Assembly (NCBI GenBank): GCA_947044365.1
Contig: OX345644.1
Coordinates: 2,052,237 to 2,116,236 of the forward strand
Direction of reading: 5' to 3'
Length of the DNA: 64,000 nucleotides
DNA from: Petrosia ficiformis
Lineage: Eukaryota; Porifera; Demospongiae; Haplosclerida; Petrosiidae
Numbering within the stretch: position 1 is the stretch's first letter; the number at the start of each line of letters is the position of its first letter. Below are positions 23,681-36,700 of the stretch, piece after piece. The notes beneath the pieces are model-generated. The model was given only the letters and a program-made list of their open reading frames with translations. It did no database searches and was not told the DNA's origin. The position numbers and the translations under genes are program-made.

Positions 23681-24356
23681 CCTCTTTGACAGGTTGTAAC
23701 AGAGTCGGGAGTAGAGAAGGAGATAGGAATCTTGCTATTAGTCCAAATGTGAGACCACTTTTACAATTCTTTCCTTCTGGAATTTTAGAAATAACTTCTT
23801 TAACTCCTCTTTCTTCAGCTGGTGTACCAAACAGGTCATTAATCAGAACCTGTGTGTGTGAGTGTGTGTGTGTGAGGTACCATATAGCGGGAAATATTCG
23901 TTGGGTTCAATGACGTGTGTTATTATTGTTTACTAGCAATGACTCTTTATCGGTATTTTAAGCCTGATTCATCTCTTCCAGACCCCAAGGAACCACTATC
24001 AGACATAGTTTAGCCAGAGGCTATAAAGGATGCCAATGAAGCGGTAAGAACTAGATAATGATAGGTAACGAAATTAATTTCAACAAAAATTTATTCTAAA
24101 AGCTTTTTGTATTTTTAACGAAAATTTCTTCCAACGGAAATTTCCGGCTATACAGTAATAGTTTATGATTATAAAGTCAAAACTAAAGGTATTACCGGAC
24201 TGAGATGATGGAGACATGAGTCTGTGTCTCCAGGTTTCAGTTTTGATACTAATCCATGAAGAAGATGATAAATACTATATGCTAAAACATGGAGCTAGAA
24301 AAATAAATTTAATAAAATATAATAAATAGATAAATACATGTAGATCAATCAGTGGT

Positions 24357-24405
<49 letters not shown>

Positions 24406-25774
24406 CAATCATTCATTAGATAGATAGATCAATCATTCGTTAGATAGATAGATACATGTAGATAGATTAATCATTCGTTAGATAGATAGATACATAGATC
24501 AATCATTCATTAGATAGATAGATAGATAGATCAATCATTCGTTAGATAGATAGATAGATAGATCAATCATTCGTTAGATAGATAGATAAGACAGTTGTAT
24601 AGACATATGATAGTTATTTATAAACCTGGTATCCTCTAGTTAGAGAGCCTTTCATTTCTGATATTATATATTGTAGAAATCTTGATCCTAATGCTTGAGC
24701 CATTTTTAGTAATGTATCTCTAGCTATCTCTCTAACATCATGTACTCTACTCTTTAAAGATTGACAAACTTTAAGCAAAACACTGGAGAGGAGAAACAAG
24801 TATATACTATCAATATTTCATACAACAGGGGAGAGGGATCCCCCAATTCCAATCCCCCTTGATTTCAGACCAAATACAACTACAACATGCAATAACATCT
24901 AAGATCAAGTGGTGTACAGAAACAGAGATTTTTCTAGTCATATTTATTATACTACCTATTTCAGCTAAACTATGAGCCTGGCTATGAGACTAGCCTATTA
25001 AAGCCTTGGTATGAGACTAGATAATCAAGAGCCTGGGTACGAGACTAGACTATTGAGAATCTGGGTGCGTGACTAGACTATTAAGAGTCTGGATACGAGA
25101 CTAGACTATTAAGAGGCTGGGTATGAGACTACACTATTAAGAGCCTTGGTATGAGACTAGACTATTAAGAGTCTGGGTAAGAGACTAAACTATTAAGAGG
25201 CTGGGTACGAGACTAGATTATTAAGAGCCTGGGTATAAGACTAGACTACTAGGAGCCTGGGTACGAGACCTAATGTTTGTGGGTATTAACAACACAATTT
25301 CTACTATTTATACACATACATGTACATGTGATTAATTTATTACTTACCCTGGTAAATGTGCTTCTAATGATGATTCTGGTAAATGTAGAAGACGTTTTGT
25401 GATTGCTATAGCAACAGGAACTCGACATACATATATACATTCATACATACATACATACATACATACACACATACAAACATACATACATACATACATACAT
25501 ACATACATACACACATGTAAATACATACATACATGTAAATACATACATACATACACACATACACACATACATATATACATGTACATACATACATACATAC
25601 ATAGTATACTACACATACATAGTATACTACACATACATGTGAAGTGACACATGATTCAAGATTAGGTAACATCTGTTTCAATATTGTTTGATGGATTCAT
25701 TCCGCCATTGGAACACTTGCTGTTTGGTTCACTTTCTCCTCCTCTTCAACTTTCAACTCTTCATCATCATCATA

Positions 25775-26025
25775 TTTTACACAATTAATACTGATGTTAT
25801 TAGTTACTACAGTCCTGTGTATATATTATATTATACACAATTAATACTGATGTTATTAGTTACTACAGTCCTGTGTATAAATTATATTATACACAATTAA
25901 TACTGATGTTATTAGTTACTACAGTCCTGTGTATAAATTATATTATACACAATTAATACTGATGTTATTAGTTACTACAGTCCTGTGTATATATTATATT
26001 ATACACAATTAATACTGATCTTATT
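25775..26025. repeat. 56-bp minisatellite upstream of TRIM-NHL copy 2, about five units
   Basis: Same unit as at 10205-10345. It sits about 350 bp 5' of the ATG. Confidence 0.85.
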
Positions 26026-26372
26026 GTTATTACATTTAGTAAAAGGTATATAATCATGGTTTGGATGGTACAAGTTTCTTAATATTAAACTCCATCAATC
26101 ATAAGTATATATACTTTGCTTATTACTGAAGCTGGATATGGTTACTTCAAGTATGTTAGATTATGTGGAAGTGGTTTGTTTAGTTAAATACTATCTGATC
26201 TTGTTTGATGGTATTAACAATATTCATAGACCATATACTAACATCATGTGATATACTTAATTAATACCATATTTGGTTAACAAGGGGTGTATCAAAAGTG
26301 ACCTTCAATCACTCACAAGACTACACCACATCTTCATCAAATATATTTTGATATAAAGTAGACAGGTTTAAA

Positions 26373-28652
26373 ATGGCAAAGCAATCTTCAACTTCCTCTG
26401 ATGCTCTCAAGAAACTTGAGGAACAACTTACATGTACCATATGTCTGGATGACTACACTGACCCGAAGACACTTCTTTGTCTTCACTCGTTTTGCCATCG
26501 ATGTCTAGAAGGATTACCACTTGACCTTCAAGGGAAGAAACTTTTCTTATCGTGTCCTACCTGTCGTACATCCACAGAACTACCTGAAGCAGGTGTAGCT
26601 GGGTTTCCAATAGCTTTCTTCATCAATAATCTTACTGAGGTACATAGTCTATTGAAGAAGGTATCTGGTGATCAACATGCTTCGTGTGATAACTGTAAGA
26701 AGAGTGATGCTACTGGTTACTGTAAACAATGTACTAAATTCTACTGTGTTGAGTGTCTTGGTGTTCACAACAAGTGGGTAACATTTCTTGATCACACAGT
26801 TATAAGCCTTGACGAAGTCGCTCGTACTGCCTTTCAACTGCCCTCCATTAAACCCGAGGTAACTATGAAGTGTTCTAGTCATGACCAACCACTAAAGATC
26901 TACTGCGAAACATGCCACGACCTCATCTGTTCCGACTGTACCGTTCGTATCCACAAGGGACATGAGTATGACCTCATAAGTGACACATATGATAAACATC
27001 GTCAGATAATAGAATCTAGTCTTCAACCTGTGAGAGAACAAATAGTTGTAGTAACAGAAGCTCTAATAACCCTAACACACAGAGAGAAAGAGATCACACA
27101 CCAGGGAGAAACAGTCAAAGAGGAGATTCGTGTTATGATCAAACAGATTATCGATCTCCTTCTTCAGTCGGAGAGGAAGCTTACTGAAGATGTCGATTTA
27201 GCTGTGAGACACAAGCTGAGTATGCTGAGTCAACAGAAACGAAAAGCCGAGACGACATTAGGTCAACTGACGGATTGTTTTGATTTTGTAGAACAAGGTC
27301 TTAAGGTAGGTACTCCTCAACAAGTTCTATTAGCACAACCTCAAATGATTGATCGTACGAATAGTGTTATCAAGAGTTTTAAACCACAGTCATTTCAACC
27401 GCTAGAACAAGCTGATATTAAACTAGTGAAGAGTAAGAAGATTGAGGATGTACACAACAGTATTGGAGAAGTTAGATATTCTTCATCTTGTAAAGTACGA
27501 AATATCGATCGTCATCTCACCTTGATGAGAAAGGAATCTACCAGTACCATAGCTTTTGAATTTCCTGATGGTTCTCCTGTTCCTCTTCCTCCTTCTCACA
27601 TCAGCTGTTATTTGACTCCTCCTGATAATAATCAACCTATGGAGTGTACAGTGAAGGATTCCACACAGTCAGGACAGTACAAGGTTGTCTTTACTCCCAT
27701 CACTCGTGGTCTTCATCAACTACATGTAAGCGTACATGATATCAACATCCCAGGTAGTCCACTTGGTATTCCTGTCTCCATTTCTCCTAAGATGAGAGGT
27801 AATCCTGTGAAGAGTATCACTGGACTTAAGAGTCCATGGGGAATTGATGTGACTGATGATGGACTAATGATAGTGAGTGAGTATGGTGGTCACTGTATCA
27901 CTGTATTAGACAGAGAGGGGAAGAAAATAAAGTCATTTGGATCATTAGGGAGTGGGAGGGGCCAGTTTAAATGTCCTACTGGTATAGCTGTTACTTCTAG
28001 TAGAACCATTCTAGTTGGAGACTCAGGTAATCATCGAATCCAAGAGTTAACAATGGAAGGAGAATGTATAGCATGTATTGGAGAAAGAGGAAATGGACCT
28101 CTTCAGTTTCAGTATCCCAATGGTATAACAATCAACAAAACCACAGGACAAGTATTTGTTGCTGATCAGCCTAATCGAATACAAGTCCTCAATCCTGATC
28201 TCACATTCTCATATACATTTGGTAGTTATGGTTCAGGACAAGGACAGTTTAATTATCCATATGATGTGACATTAGATAGTAAAGGATTTGTATATGTGGC
28301 AGATTGCAACAATTATCGTATTCAGAAGTTCAGTCCAGAGGGTAGGTTTGTGGATATGTTTGGTACAGAGGGATCCAAACCAGGTCAACTCGATCGCCCA
28401 TCAGGTATTACAGTAAATGATAATGACCTACTGTATGTTAATGAGGATCGCCCATCAGGTATTACAGTAGATGATAATGAGGATGGTAATTCTCGTGTAT
28501 CTATTTTCACTACGAATGGGGAGTTTATTCATTGTTTTGGAGAGATGGGTAACAAGGAGGGACAGTTAAATAGACCATTTGGAATATTAGTTGATAGATA
28601 TGGATATTTATATGTTTGTGACTATGGTAACGATAGACTTGTAGTATATTAA
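26373..28652 (+). CDS. TRIM-NHL protein, copy 2
   Basis: A single-exon gene of 759 aa with the same order of domains as its neighbours: RING about 21-64, B-boxes about 104-140 and 166-196, coiled coil, filamin about 385-478, then NHL blades. An in-frame TAG 12 bases upstream (GTAGAC) supports the ATG at 26373 as the start. Over RING and B-boxes it differs from copy 1 at essentially one residue (P66 to S). In the NHL part it differs at many exposed-loop positions. It also carries a 12-residue direct duplication (DRPSGITV repeated, about 28386-28480) in blade 5, and one blade-3 histidine is missing (QPNRIQ). The frame is intact and the zinc ligands are all present, so a working E3 ligase is likely. 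The substrate is unknown. Confidence 0.92.
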   Translation: MAKQSSTSSDALKKLEEQLTCTICLDDYTDPKTLLCLHSFCHRCLEGLPLDLQGKKLFLSCPTCRTSTELPEAGVAGFPIAFFINNLTEVHSLLKKVSGDQHASCDNCKKSDATGYCKQCTKFYCVECLGVHNKWVTFLDHTVISLDEVARTAFQLPSIKPEVTMKCSSHDQPLKIYCETCHDLICSDCTVRIHKGHEYDLISDTYDKHRQIIESSLQPVREQIVVVTEALITLTHREKEITHQGETVKEEIRVMIKQIIDLLLQSERKLTEDVDLAVRHKLSMLSQQKRKAETTLGQLTDCFDFVEQGLKVGTPQQVLLAQPQMIDRTNSVIKSFKPQSFQPLEQADIKLVKSKKIEDVHNSIGEVRYSSSCKVRNIDRHLTLMRKESTSTIAFEFPDGSPVPLPPSHISCYLTPPDNNQPMECTVKDSTQSGQYKVVFTPITRGLHQLHVSVHDINIPGSPLGIPVSISPKMRGNPVKSITGLKSPWGIDVTDDGLMIVSEYGGHCITVLDREGKKIKSFGSLGSGRGQFKCPTGIAVTSSRTILVGDSGNHRIQELTMEGECIACIGERGNGPLQFQYPNGITINKTTGQVFVADQPNRIQVLNPDLTFSYTFGSYGSGQGQFNYPYDVTLDSKGFVYVADCNNYRIQKFSPEGRFVDMFGTEGSKPGQLDRPSGITVNDNDLLYVNEDRPSGITVDDNEDGNSRVSIFTTNGEFIHCFGEMGNKEGQLNRPFGILVDRYGYLYVCDYGNDRLVVY

Positions 28653-29439
28653 GTTTAGTGATAATGTATTAGTTTAGGTTTTATAACATGTAGTATTAAT
28701 AGTTATAATATTTATTAATAATATAATTAATTAGTTATTAATTAATATTAATAACAAAAGAATGTAATGAATAACAGAACATGTGGGTTTGTTATACAAG
28801 TATGTAATCAAGATTACAATATAGGTCAGTACCTTAACAACTAAATTAAACAAAGTATTTACACATAATTATACATGCTTCTAGTCATCTCTACATTTCA
28901 ACATGTATAATTTTTGTAATGATTGTATCAATTTATAGTAAATTTACTGGACTATCTTGTGTTAAAATTAATTATTATCTAAACTTATAAAAGCATGTGG
29001 AAGTACTAGGGGTGGAGTAAAAAAGTTACAAATACATGTACATTATACATGTATGAAGAGTAGTTATTAATAGTTATTAATTATGGAAACAAGTTATAAA
29101 ATTAATACAGTATTGATATTACTAAACAGATTTAAAATTTTATACTATATTGAAAATTGCCTAATGGAATTTGTTTGACTATATGCACACTATGATAACC
29201 CCCTCTCGACACATTTCTAAATGAAAGCCACTTTATGATTATAATAACTTGGTTTAATAGGCACACCACAATACCCCTCACCACCCTTAAGACTCAGAAC
29301 AATTATGATACTTTAAAATGGTTAAACACATCTTTTCAATGCCATAGACACATCAAAACAATGTTTAACATGTACAATGTATGTATATATATATTAATGT
29401 AACCTAATGTTTGAAAAGGTACACTTACCCATGCTCAAA

Positions 29440-29592
29440 TGCTTACCTTTAATTACTTGCCATTCCACTGCTTTGTACAAGTAATTAATGACATTTGGTA
29501 TCTAAGAAGATTAATAATAGCTCTTCCTGTATACCAAATTTCAGTGATTCTCTGTACAAAATGGTGGAATGACGACTGATTGAAGGTAAGCA
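29440..29592. mobile_element. Second near-palindromic MITE locus, copy 2 unit
   Basis: Orthologous to 14308-14460, at 153 bp, with the ends TGCTTACCTTTAAT / ATTGAAGGTAAGCA. Confidence 0.72.
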
Positions 29593-30297
29593 ATTGTTTT
29601 GTGGGAAACTGTACATTTTTGAAAATTAGGTTACATTATGTATAAGTACCTTATGATATTCTTGTGTGTGTCTGTTTGACGAGGTAGCTGTCTTAAGTAA
29701 TGCCTCAATAGATGATAGTAATTGGTCCATTTTAATTGTGAAGCCACACCTCCTATTACATTAACAGCCTCTAGTAGTAGATTATGTTCTCTCTCACCCG
29801 AGACACTAAACACAACATGACTTGCAAGAGGAAGTAGGAAACTCATCATAGAATATTGAGAAAGGTCACCTTTTGCACACACAATGGATAACATTCTTAA
29901 TGCTTTAGTTCGTCTATGAAGTTGTAAATGTCGAATGTTTTTGAAGAAATCAATTTCAGGATTAGTATTAGTGAGAATGATCATGTCTGAGAACTTTTTA
30001 TGAGTTGGGTAAGCTGAGAAAGAATATCAATGCATTCATTTATCGTTATCTAAAGAGAAAGAGTTAACTGGAAGAAGATGTTATAGTAATGTACACACAC
30101 AACTCGTTCTTAACTTTCTATACATTTCAATACTGGGTAATATTGTACCTAATATTAGAACATCAAAGGCTTCCACACACATACATATGTAATTATATAC
30201 ATGTATATCCATACAAAAGTACTTGTATATACATGTACATCATAGTCACCTAGCTAGCTACATTACTCTGAACTGAGGATGATATAATTTTAATTAC

Positions 30298-30429
30298 CTT
30301 ATCAATATTTGTACTATGATACAGAATATCATGTATAGCCTGCAGATTGAAACTCTCTTCTACCTTTGTGTTAGGACACAGGAGAATCATACACAAACTC
30401 ATCACACATACCAGGAGCTCAAGAGTCAT
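30298..30429 (-). other. Possible chimeric first exon at the duplication junction (copy 2)
   Basis: Read on the minus strand, an ATG opens 44 codons ([20 protein letters not shown]... STNIDK) ending at a GTAATT donor. The copy 1 counterpart (15168-15299) keeps the frame with a few conservative changes but has ATC instead of ATG. There is no match in the intact UTP20 gene here. It may be an exon of the gene that originally lay downstream of UTP20. No function is assigned. Confidence 0.35.
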
Positions 30430-30435
30430 CTCTAG

Positions 30436-30474
30436 CCACGTGCCGGCACGTGGATCCTGTAACTAACCACGTGG
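30436..30474. promoter_or_regulatory. Cluster of three CACGTG E-boxes (copy 2 junction)
   Basis: The perfect 18-bp palindrome CCACGTGCCGGCACGTGG (30436-30453) contains two CACGTG E-boxes; a third, CCACGTGG, is at 30467-30474. CACGTG is the Myc/Max/USF class site, common at ribosome-biogenesis promoters (family knowledge). The cluster sits between the stop of intact UTP20 and the truncated copy, immediately 5' in the minus sense of a possible chimeric first exon. Promoter function is inference. Confidence 0.45.
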
Positions 30475-30746
30475 AAATCTTGGGGGTGTGGCTAATTCAG
30501 TTTTAACACTACTATGGGTTCAATCACAATGCTTGAAGGAAGCACAGCAGACTAGTTTTGTGATATTAATAATGTGGGGTGCTCCATTACCCATTGTATG
30601 GTATAATGGAATTAGATTGGGTTACTAAAAACTACAACTGAATGGTTCCTGCTTTATGGACAGGAACGTCTTATTGAAAACAAGAGGTATTTCATAATGA
30701 AAGAAGATAGATGTGGGAATTGTGTTTTATTTACAAAGATTATTAT

Positions 30747-33700
30747 TTAATGTCTTTTTCGTTTAATCATTAATTTTATTCTCTTGGTAGCTGAAGTAGA
30801 AGGATGTCGACGTTCCAAAGTCTTTCTCTTTTTTGATTCTCGTTTCAACTTGTTTTTTCGCCATTTTCTTTTAATGTTTCTCTCAGGATTAGCAACAGCC
30901 TACATGTACATACATGTATATGTACATATACATAATTATATACATGTGTATATTATACATACACACACACATGCATACATATATAAACACATACATACAT
31001 ATACATACATTATATACATTTATACATACGTACCTCTAATGCATATTGGGCCTTTCTTTTAACTGTTCTCTCTTTTGCTAAACAACACACTTGAGAATAT
31101 GCACTTGAGAAGACATCTTTACCACACACTCCCTTCACTAACTCAATGACTTCTTCAGCAAGATTATGAAGATCTTCACCTGAAAATTTAAAGATAACAT
31201 GCAAATTATCTTAATGATTATTGGCCCTTGACATGTGTGGAGGGGTAATGAAATCTCTTGGTGCGTGCTTGTATGTGTGTACATGTGTGTGTATGTGTGA
31301 TAATGTACATACAATGTACATGTACATGTAGTTCAAACTGAACCATAGATACATGTACATTTTAACATTGTGAATTATGAATTTGGGGATTTGGGGATAT
31401 ACATGTACATGTACATGTAGGTATAAAGATTATAAACTTTATAACAATTACTTATTATACATCGTCCCTACATATCTCCACAAAAATGGTGGCTAACTTT
31501 ATTTTATTTAATGCAAGGAAGAGTTCATAAACTATTATTATTCTACTTTTCATTTTCATAATTATGATAATTAATCCTCACTCATGAGGTGGAATGGAGG
31601 ATTACTGTAATCATTTACTAATGATATATATATACTAACCTCCTGTTCTTCTTGTATCAGAAAGCTCTTTATACAGAGGAGGTAACAATCGAACTAGCCA
31701 ATCACATAAATTATCAGACCCCATTGCCATGGCAACAGCACCTATCCATTTGAACACACAACTCCTCTTCATTGGTTCTTTAGGATAATGTCCTGCTTCA
31801 TATCGAGCTAGTCTATCCATTTGATATATAAGATGTCCAAGCTCTTTGCCAGGAGTTACAATATCATTGTCTTCTTTATCCCCTCTCTCCTCCTCCTCCT
31901 CCTCCTCCCCCTCCACCTCCACCTCTTCTTCCTCCTCTTCGATCTTTCTTTTTTTTATATCTATGTTATCAACATTGGTTTCCTCTGTACTTACTGAGTG
32001 TTTAGTAAGGACATGTAATCTTAGTAGTAGTTTAGTTATAAACACTTGATTTTTCATTGTCTATGTAGCGTATCATGAAGTATTATATAGTATTATTTGT
32101 ATTATCAAACCTGATTAGCGAGTTCTTCACTCAGTAAAGGAGCTTTTAATTGACTCATAAAACACTGTTTTAATTTTCTTAACTGAAATAAAACAAAAAT
32201 ATCAACAAACAGAAGATGTAAAGAAATGTATTATATTATATATATTATTAGTATTATACATATCCATTTAGTAATATCACATGTATAATTATAATACGTA
32301 AGTTGTATATGCTGTTGATACTGTCTCTTCAAAGATATTAACAAATTGATGTCCTGTCTATCTCAACACCAAAAACCTATATCACTTAGGTATATGATAT
32401 ATGATATAGGCCCATCTTTGGGGTTAGAGCTGGGCCCAGTACTCTTAGTCATAACTTCAGTACTAAACCAAGCGGCAAACACCACACACACACACACACA
32501 CTTATGTGAAGTTACTATTATATAAACTATGAATTACTTACATTCATAAGTCTTCCTTTAGCAAAGAAGTCCAACCCAACTTTCCCCTCAGGTATGTGAC
32601 TCTTCTCATCTACCAACAGCTCAATAATCTCTTCCATATTACAAGTTGAGAATAGGAGACCAAATAGTCTTGAAGATATTAGACGAATCCAGGTATGAGG
32701 ATGTAGAAGATAACATTGGACCCGGTCTACATATAACATACAGTCACTCAGTATACACTTACCCCCATATGTTATAATACAGGTTATACAAGTCACTATT
32801 ACTTGTATTAGTTAATGTACTCACTTAGTATACACTTACCCCATATATTATAATACAGGTTATACAAGTCACTATTACTTGTATTAGTTAATGTACTCAC
32901 TCACTATACACTTACCCCATATATTATAATACAGGTTATACAAGTCACTATTACTTGTATTAATTCCACACTCAGTGAAAATCTTTTCCATGGTAACAAG
33001 AGTATTAAATATAAGATGATCACCACCTGTAATAGGATCTAAACTAGACTCATCTCTCTCCTCGTTATCTTCATCCTCCTCTTCGGGTTTATCCTCGGTA
33101 ATTTCAGACATTTCATCATGATTTAGACATTTCAAAAGAAGTGTTAATATCTTTTCTAGTCTACGTTCAAATTCCCTTTGTTCCACATCTACTAGTAATC
33201 CTATTATCTGTACACCTAACTGTTTATGAACTAGCTGAAATATAAGACATACATGTACAATCATATTAGTTTATAGATTTGAACTAATTATGAGAAGGGA
33301 CACTTTCTTGCATAATAATAATAACTCTTACATTTAATCACTCGTCATTCCACCATTTTGTATAGTCTCGCGTTAGAGTGGGAGGGGCTGGCTACGCGAG
33401 ACTACATTTTGTACAGGAAGTCAATGAAATTTGGTATCTAAGAAGATTAATAATAGCTCTTCCTGGATACCAAATTTTATTCACTTTCTGTACAAAATGG
33501 TGGAATGACGAGCGATTGAAAGTGTTACAAAGTTGAGATTAAAACTTATCATCAATTTAATACTGTAGCTGCACTAACTTATATACAGAATGATCATAGA
33601 CAATAAATAGAGACAATTATTGTAAAGGAAAAACAAATAGGGCCATGCAAACAATATTATACAGAGCTAACAATGTTCAAGTCTTTGTCTCTGCATTGTA

Positions 33701-36700
33701 ACAAAAGTAAGTGTTTGATCAAAATTATGCACAAGAAAGTGTCCCCTTTTCCAAAATTAGATCATATATAATTATAAGTGTCACAATATCTACAGTATAG
33801 ATATAAATTAGTTGTTATTAAAGTTTGTCATTATTGCTGATCATGTGACCTGTGGCCAATCAGAGTGCAGATATAAATTAGTTGTTATTTAAGTTTGTAA
33901 TTAAATGTCATTATGGTATAGTGATGTACTGATATAGAATATACCAATACTTGATAATGGTCTAATGACTGATATTGATTACTGATCCAATTATCAGTAC
34001 ATCACTATTATGATAGTATTTTAATACAAGAGGGACCTCTAGATGTATCATTAGTGAATGTAAAGGTACATGTATGTTTTGAGGATGTCTTTAAAATATA
34101 ATTAACATACATTTCTATGACTCATCCAATCAACAGCCATTGTATTAATATCATTACATTTCTCTTTACTAATCTATAAAGATATGGAGACAGGTAGTCA
34201 GTTAAATATATCAGTAATGAATAGATAGATAGATTAAGCTATATGATACACAGACATGTACTCAGTTAAATAGATCAGGAATGAATAGATAGATAGATTA
34301 AGCTATATGATACACAGACAGGTAGGAATAGTTTAGTTATAGTTTTAGTTAACTTAAACTATATAATTGAATATTGTACAAGTAATTCAATTTGATTTAC
34401 AACATATCAGAACCTTTTTTAATAGGGTCCTAATCACTTCAGCAATCATTTGACGACAGAGAGGAGACTCTTCATTGATCAGTTGAGATGCAAGTGGTAC
34501 AAAGAAGTACATAGTATTACTCAATAGTACTTTCTGTGTGTTTAAAAGAGTATATGAATAGTGCATATCACATGACATTGAACCAATCATATTTTCACAT
34601 ACTAGTCACCTGATCAATATGTGATTATATAGAATAGTATATATCACATGATATTGAGCCAATCATATTTTCATATACTATCACCTGATCACAGCATAAT
34701 ACACACTTAAGAATGTATTAACTACTTAATACAGTCACATGTGAACATGTGACCAAACACACTAGACATGTCAAGTGATAGATACTAAATCATTCTTTAC
34801 AGTGCATAATATGGTACTCAGGTCTAATCTCAATATTTATTAAGCCCCACCCACATGCTATATTAATACCTGGATCAGGTGTACATAAATACATATACAT
34901 ATATACATGTATTAATTAATATATACAACATGAGAATGTTAAGAGGGTAATAAACCTGAGGGAATTTATTGAACACAAGACCCAGTGTCTCTATGACTGA
35001 CTCACGACCAAACTGTTCCTCAAATCTGAAAGATAATAAATACATGTGAAGAATTGACAGGCAGACTGGTTCTCAGTCTGATAGTCTGGTTCTCACCCTA
35101 AATTAGCAATAAAGAAGTCCAGATGTTGATTGATCTTTTTTCCCAATGGATAGTCTAACAGGAACTGTATAACAGACTGTATGTGTATAGGAATGAGTTA
35201 CATTATAATAATATCCATTTATCCTTAATCTATCAGCAATTCCGCATCCATCCATTCTGTCAGTCTGTCCATCTGTCTGTCCATCCATCCACCCATCCAT
35301 CCATCCATCCATCCATCCATCTTTCCATCCATCCATTAATCCATCCATTCATCCGTCTGTCTGTCCATCCATCCATCCATCCACCCGTTTGTCCATCCAT
35401 CTGTCTATCCGTTCGTCCATCCACCCACCCGTCTGTCCATCCATCCATCAGTCTGTCCATCATCCATCCATCCGCCAATCCATCTATCCATCCATCAGTC
35501 CATCCATCCATTTGTCTGTCTGCCCGTCCTTCTATCAGTTCGTCCATCCATCCATCCATCCATCCATCTATCCATCCTCACATTTCTACTGTTTGCTCTT
35601 ATTCTACTGGTATCTCCTCTTATAGACAGTTCTGCTATCTTACGCATCACATCATGGATTTCGTCAACAATAAAACGTCTGTCTAGAATTGCCTGATCGA
35701 TGATAGAATAGAGGTAATGGTGAACATCAATGATATTTAGTTACCTTTAGAAGAGGGAAAGCTGTACTTTGTCGTTTATAATCATCAATATCTTGTTCGA
35801 TATATGACAGAAGCAGACGTAGTTCATCCTCTGATATCTTGTAATGAGTATAATCATGAATAATCGCTGTCATTGACTATAAGAATATATTATACTGATA
35901 AATTAATTATATTTTATTATCTAGACTTTACTTTGAAGGCAATAGCTATTAGTTCTTGATTTGAACTGGTTGTGACACCTCCTGAATGTGAAAAATGTCT
36001 TAATATTGAAAATAGTTGAGTGTTGATCTCTGAAACATGAATCTACAAACAAGAGACATTTTAAATTCAAGACGTCTCATTATTTAGTTTTACTATTCAA
36101 CCATCTATAAATGTATACATCCATCCTTTTGCCTGTCTGTCTGTCTTGTACATCCATCTATCTGTCCATCAATCCATTAATCTATTCTTCTATCCATCCA
36201 CTCATCCATCCATTGATACTTTGATCCATCCATTCATCCACCCATCCATCCATCCATCCATCCATCCATCCATCCATCAACTCATCCATCCCTCCATCAG
36301 TCTATTCTTACTTTTAATGAAGGTAGAGGAAGGTGTAGTATAGTAATAAGACAGTGAAGAGCTCTGGATAATACTTTAACATGACGTGAGGAGAGTACCT
36401 CTGACAAGATTGGAACAAAGGGATCCAACATTTCAAGATGTTCTTTACAAGCACTTTTATATTTGCCTCTTTTGAGAGCCATTCTAAAGAGCTACATACA
36501 TACATGTATATACATGTATATACATGTGTATATCCTCGTATATGTACATACATGTATGTGCATATGTACATGTACATGTACATGTATATGTACATCGTCT
36601 ACATTAATAAATACATGTACATACATACCTATGTGTACATACACATACATACACACATACATGTACATACATACATACATACATACATACATACATGTGT

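Larger units (their letters stand above)
15617..30180 (-). pseudogene. UTP20 5'-truncated duplicate, copy 2
   Basis: This is a tandem duplicate of UTP20 from about exon 39 to the stop codon (15617-15619). It lacks the equivalents of exons 1-38. Exon 39-like sequence at about 30100-30174 has lost its AG acceptor. Exon 40-like sequence (29641-30050) has a 10-bp deletion relative to 44840-44860, a frameshift. The exon 41-like piece near 25630-25770 is truncated and has an in-frame TGA where the intact gene has CGA. The exon 42-like piece near 25360-25430 is cut short by a (CATA)n tract. Exons 43-61 are otherwise nearly identical to the functional gene, for example 24626-24782, 23692-23859, 22398-22577, 17769-18087, 16484-16913, 15882-16027 and 15617-15769. 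The high identity implies either a recent duplication or gene conversion. It could still be transcribed, antisense to the nested TRIM-NHL gene, but it cannot encode full UTP20. Confidence 0.85.
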
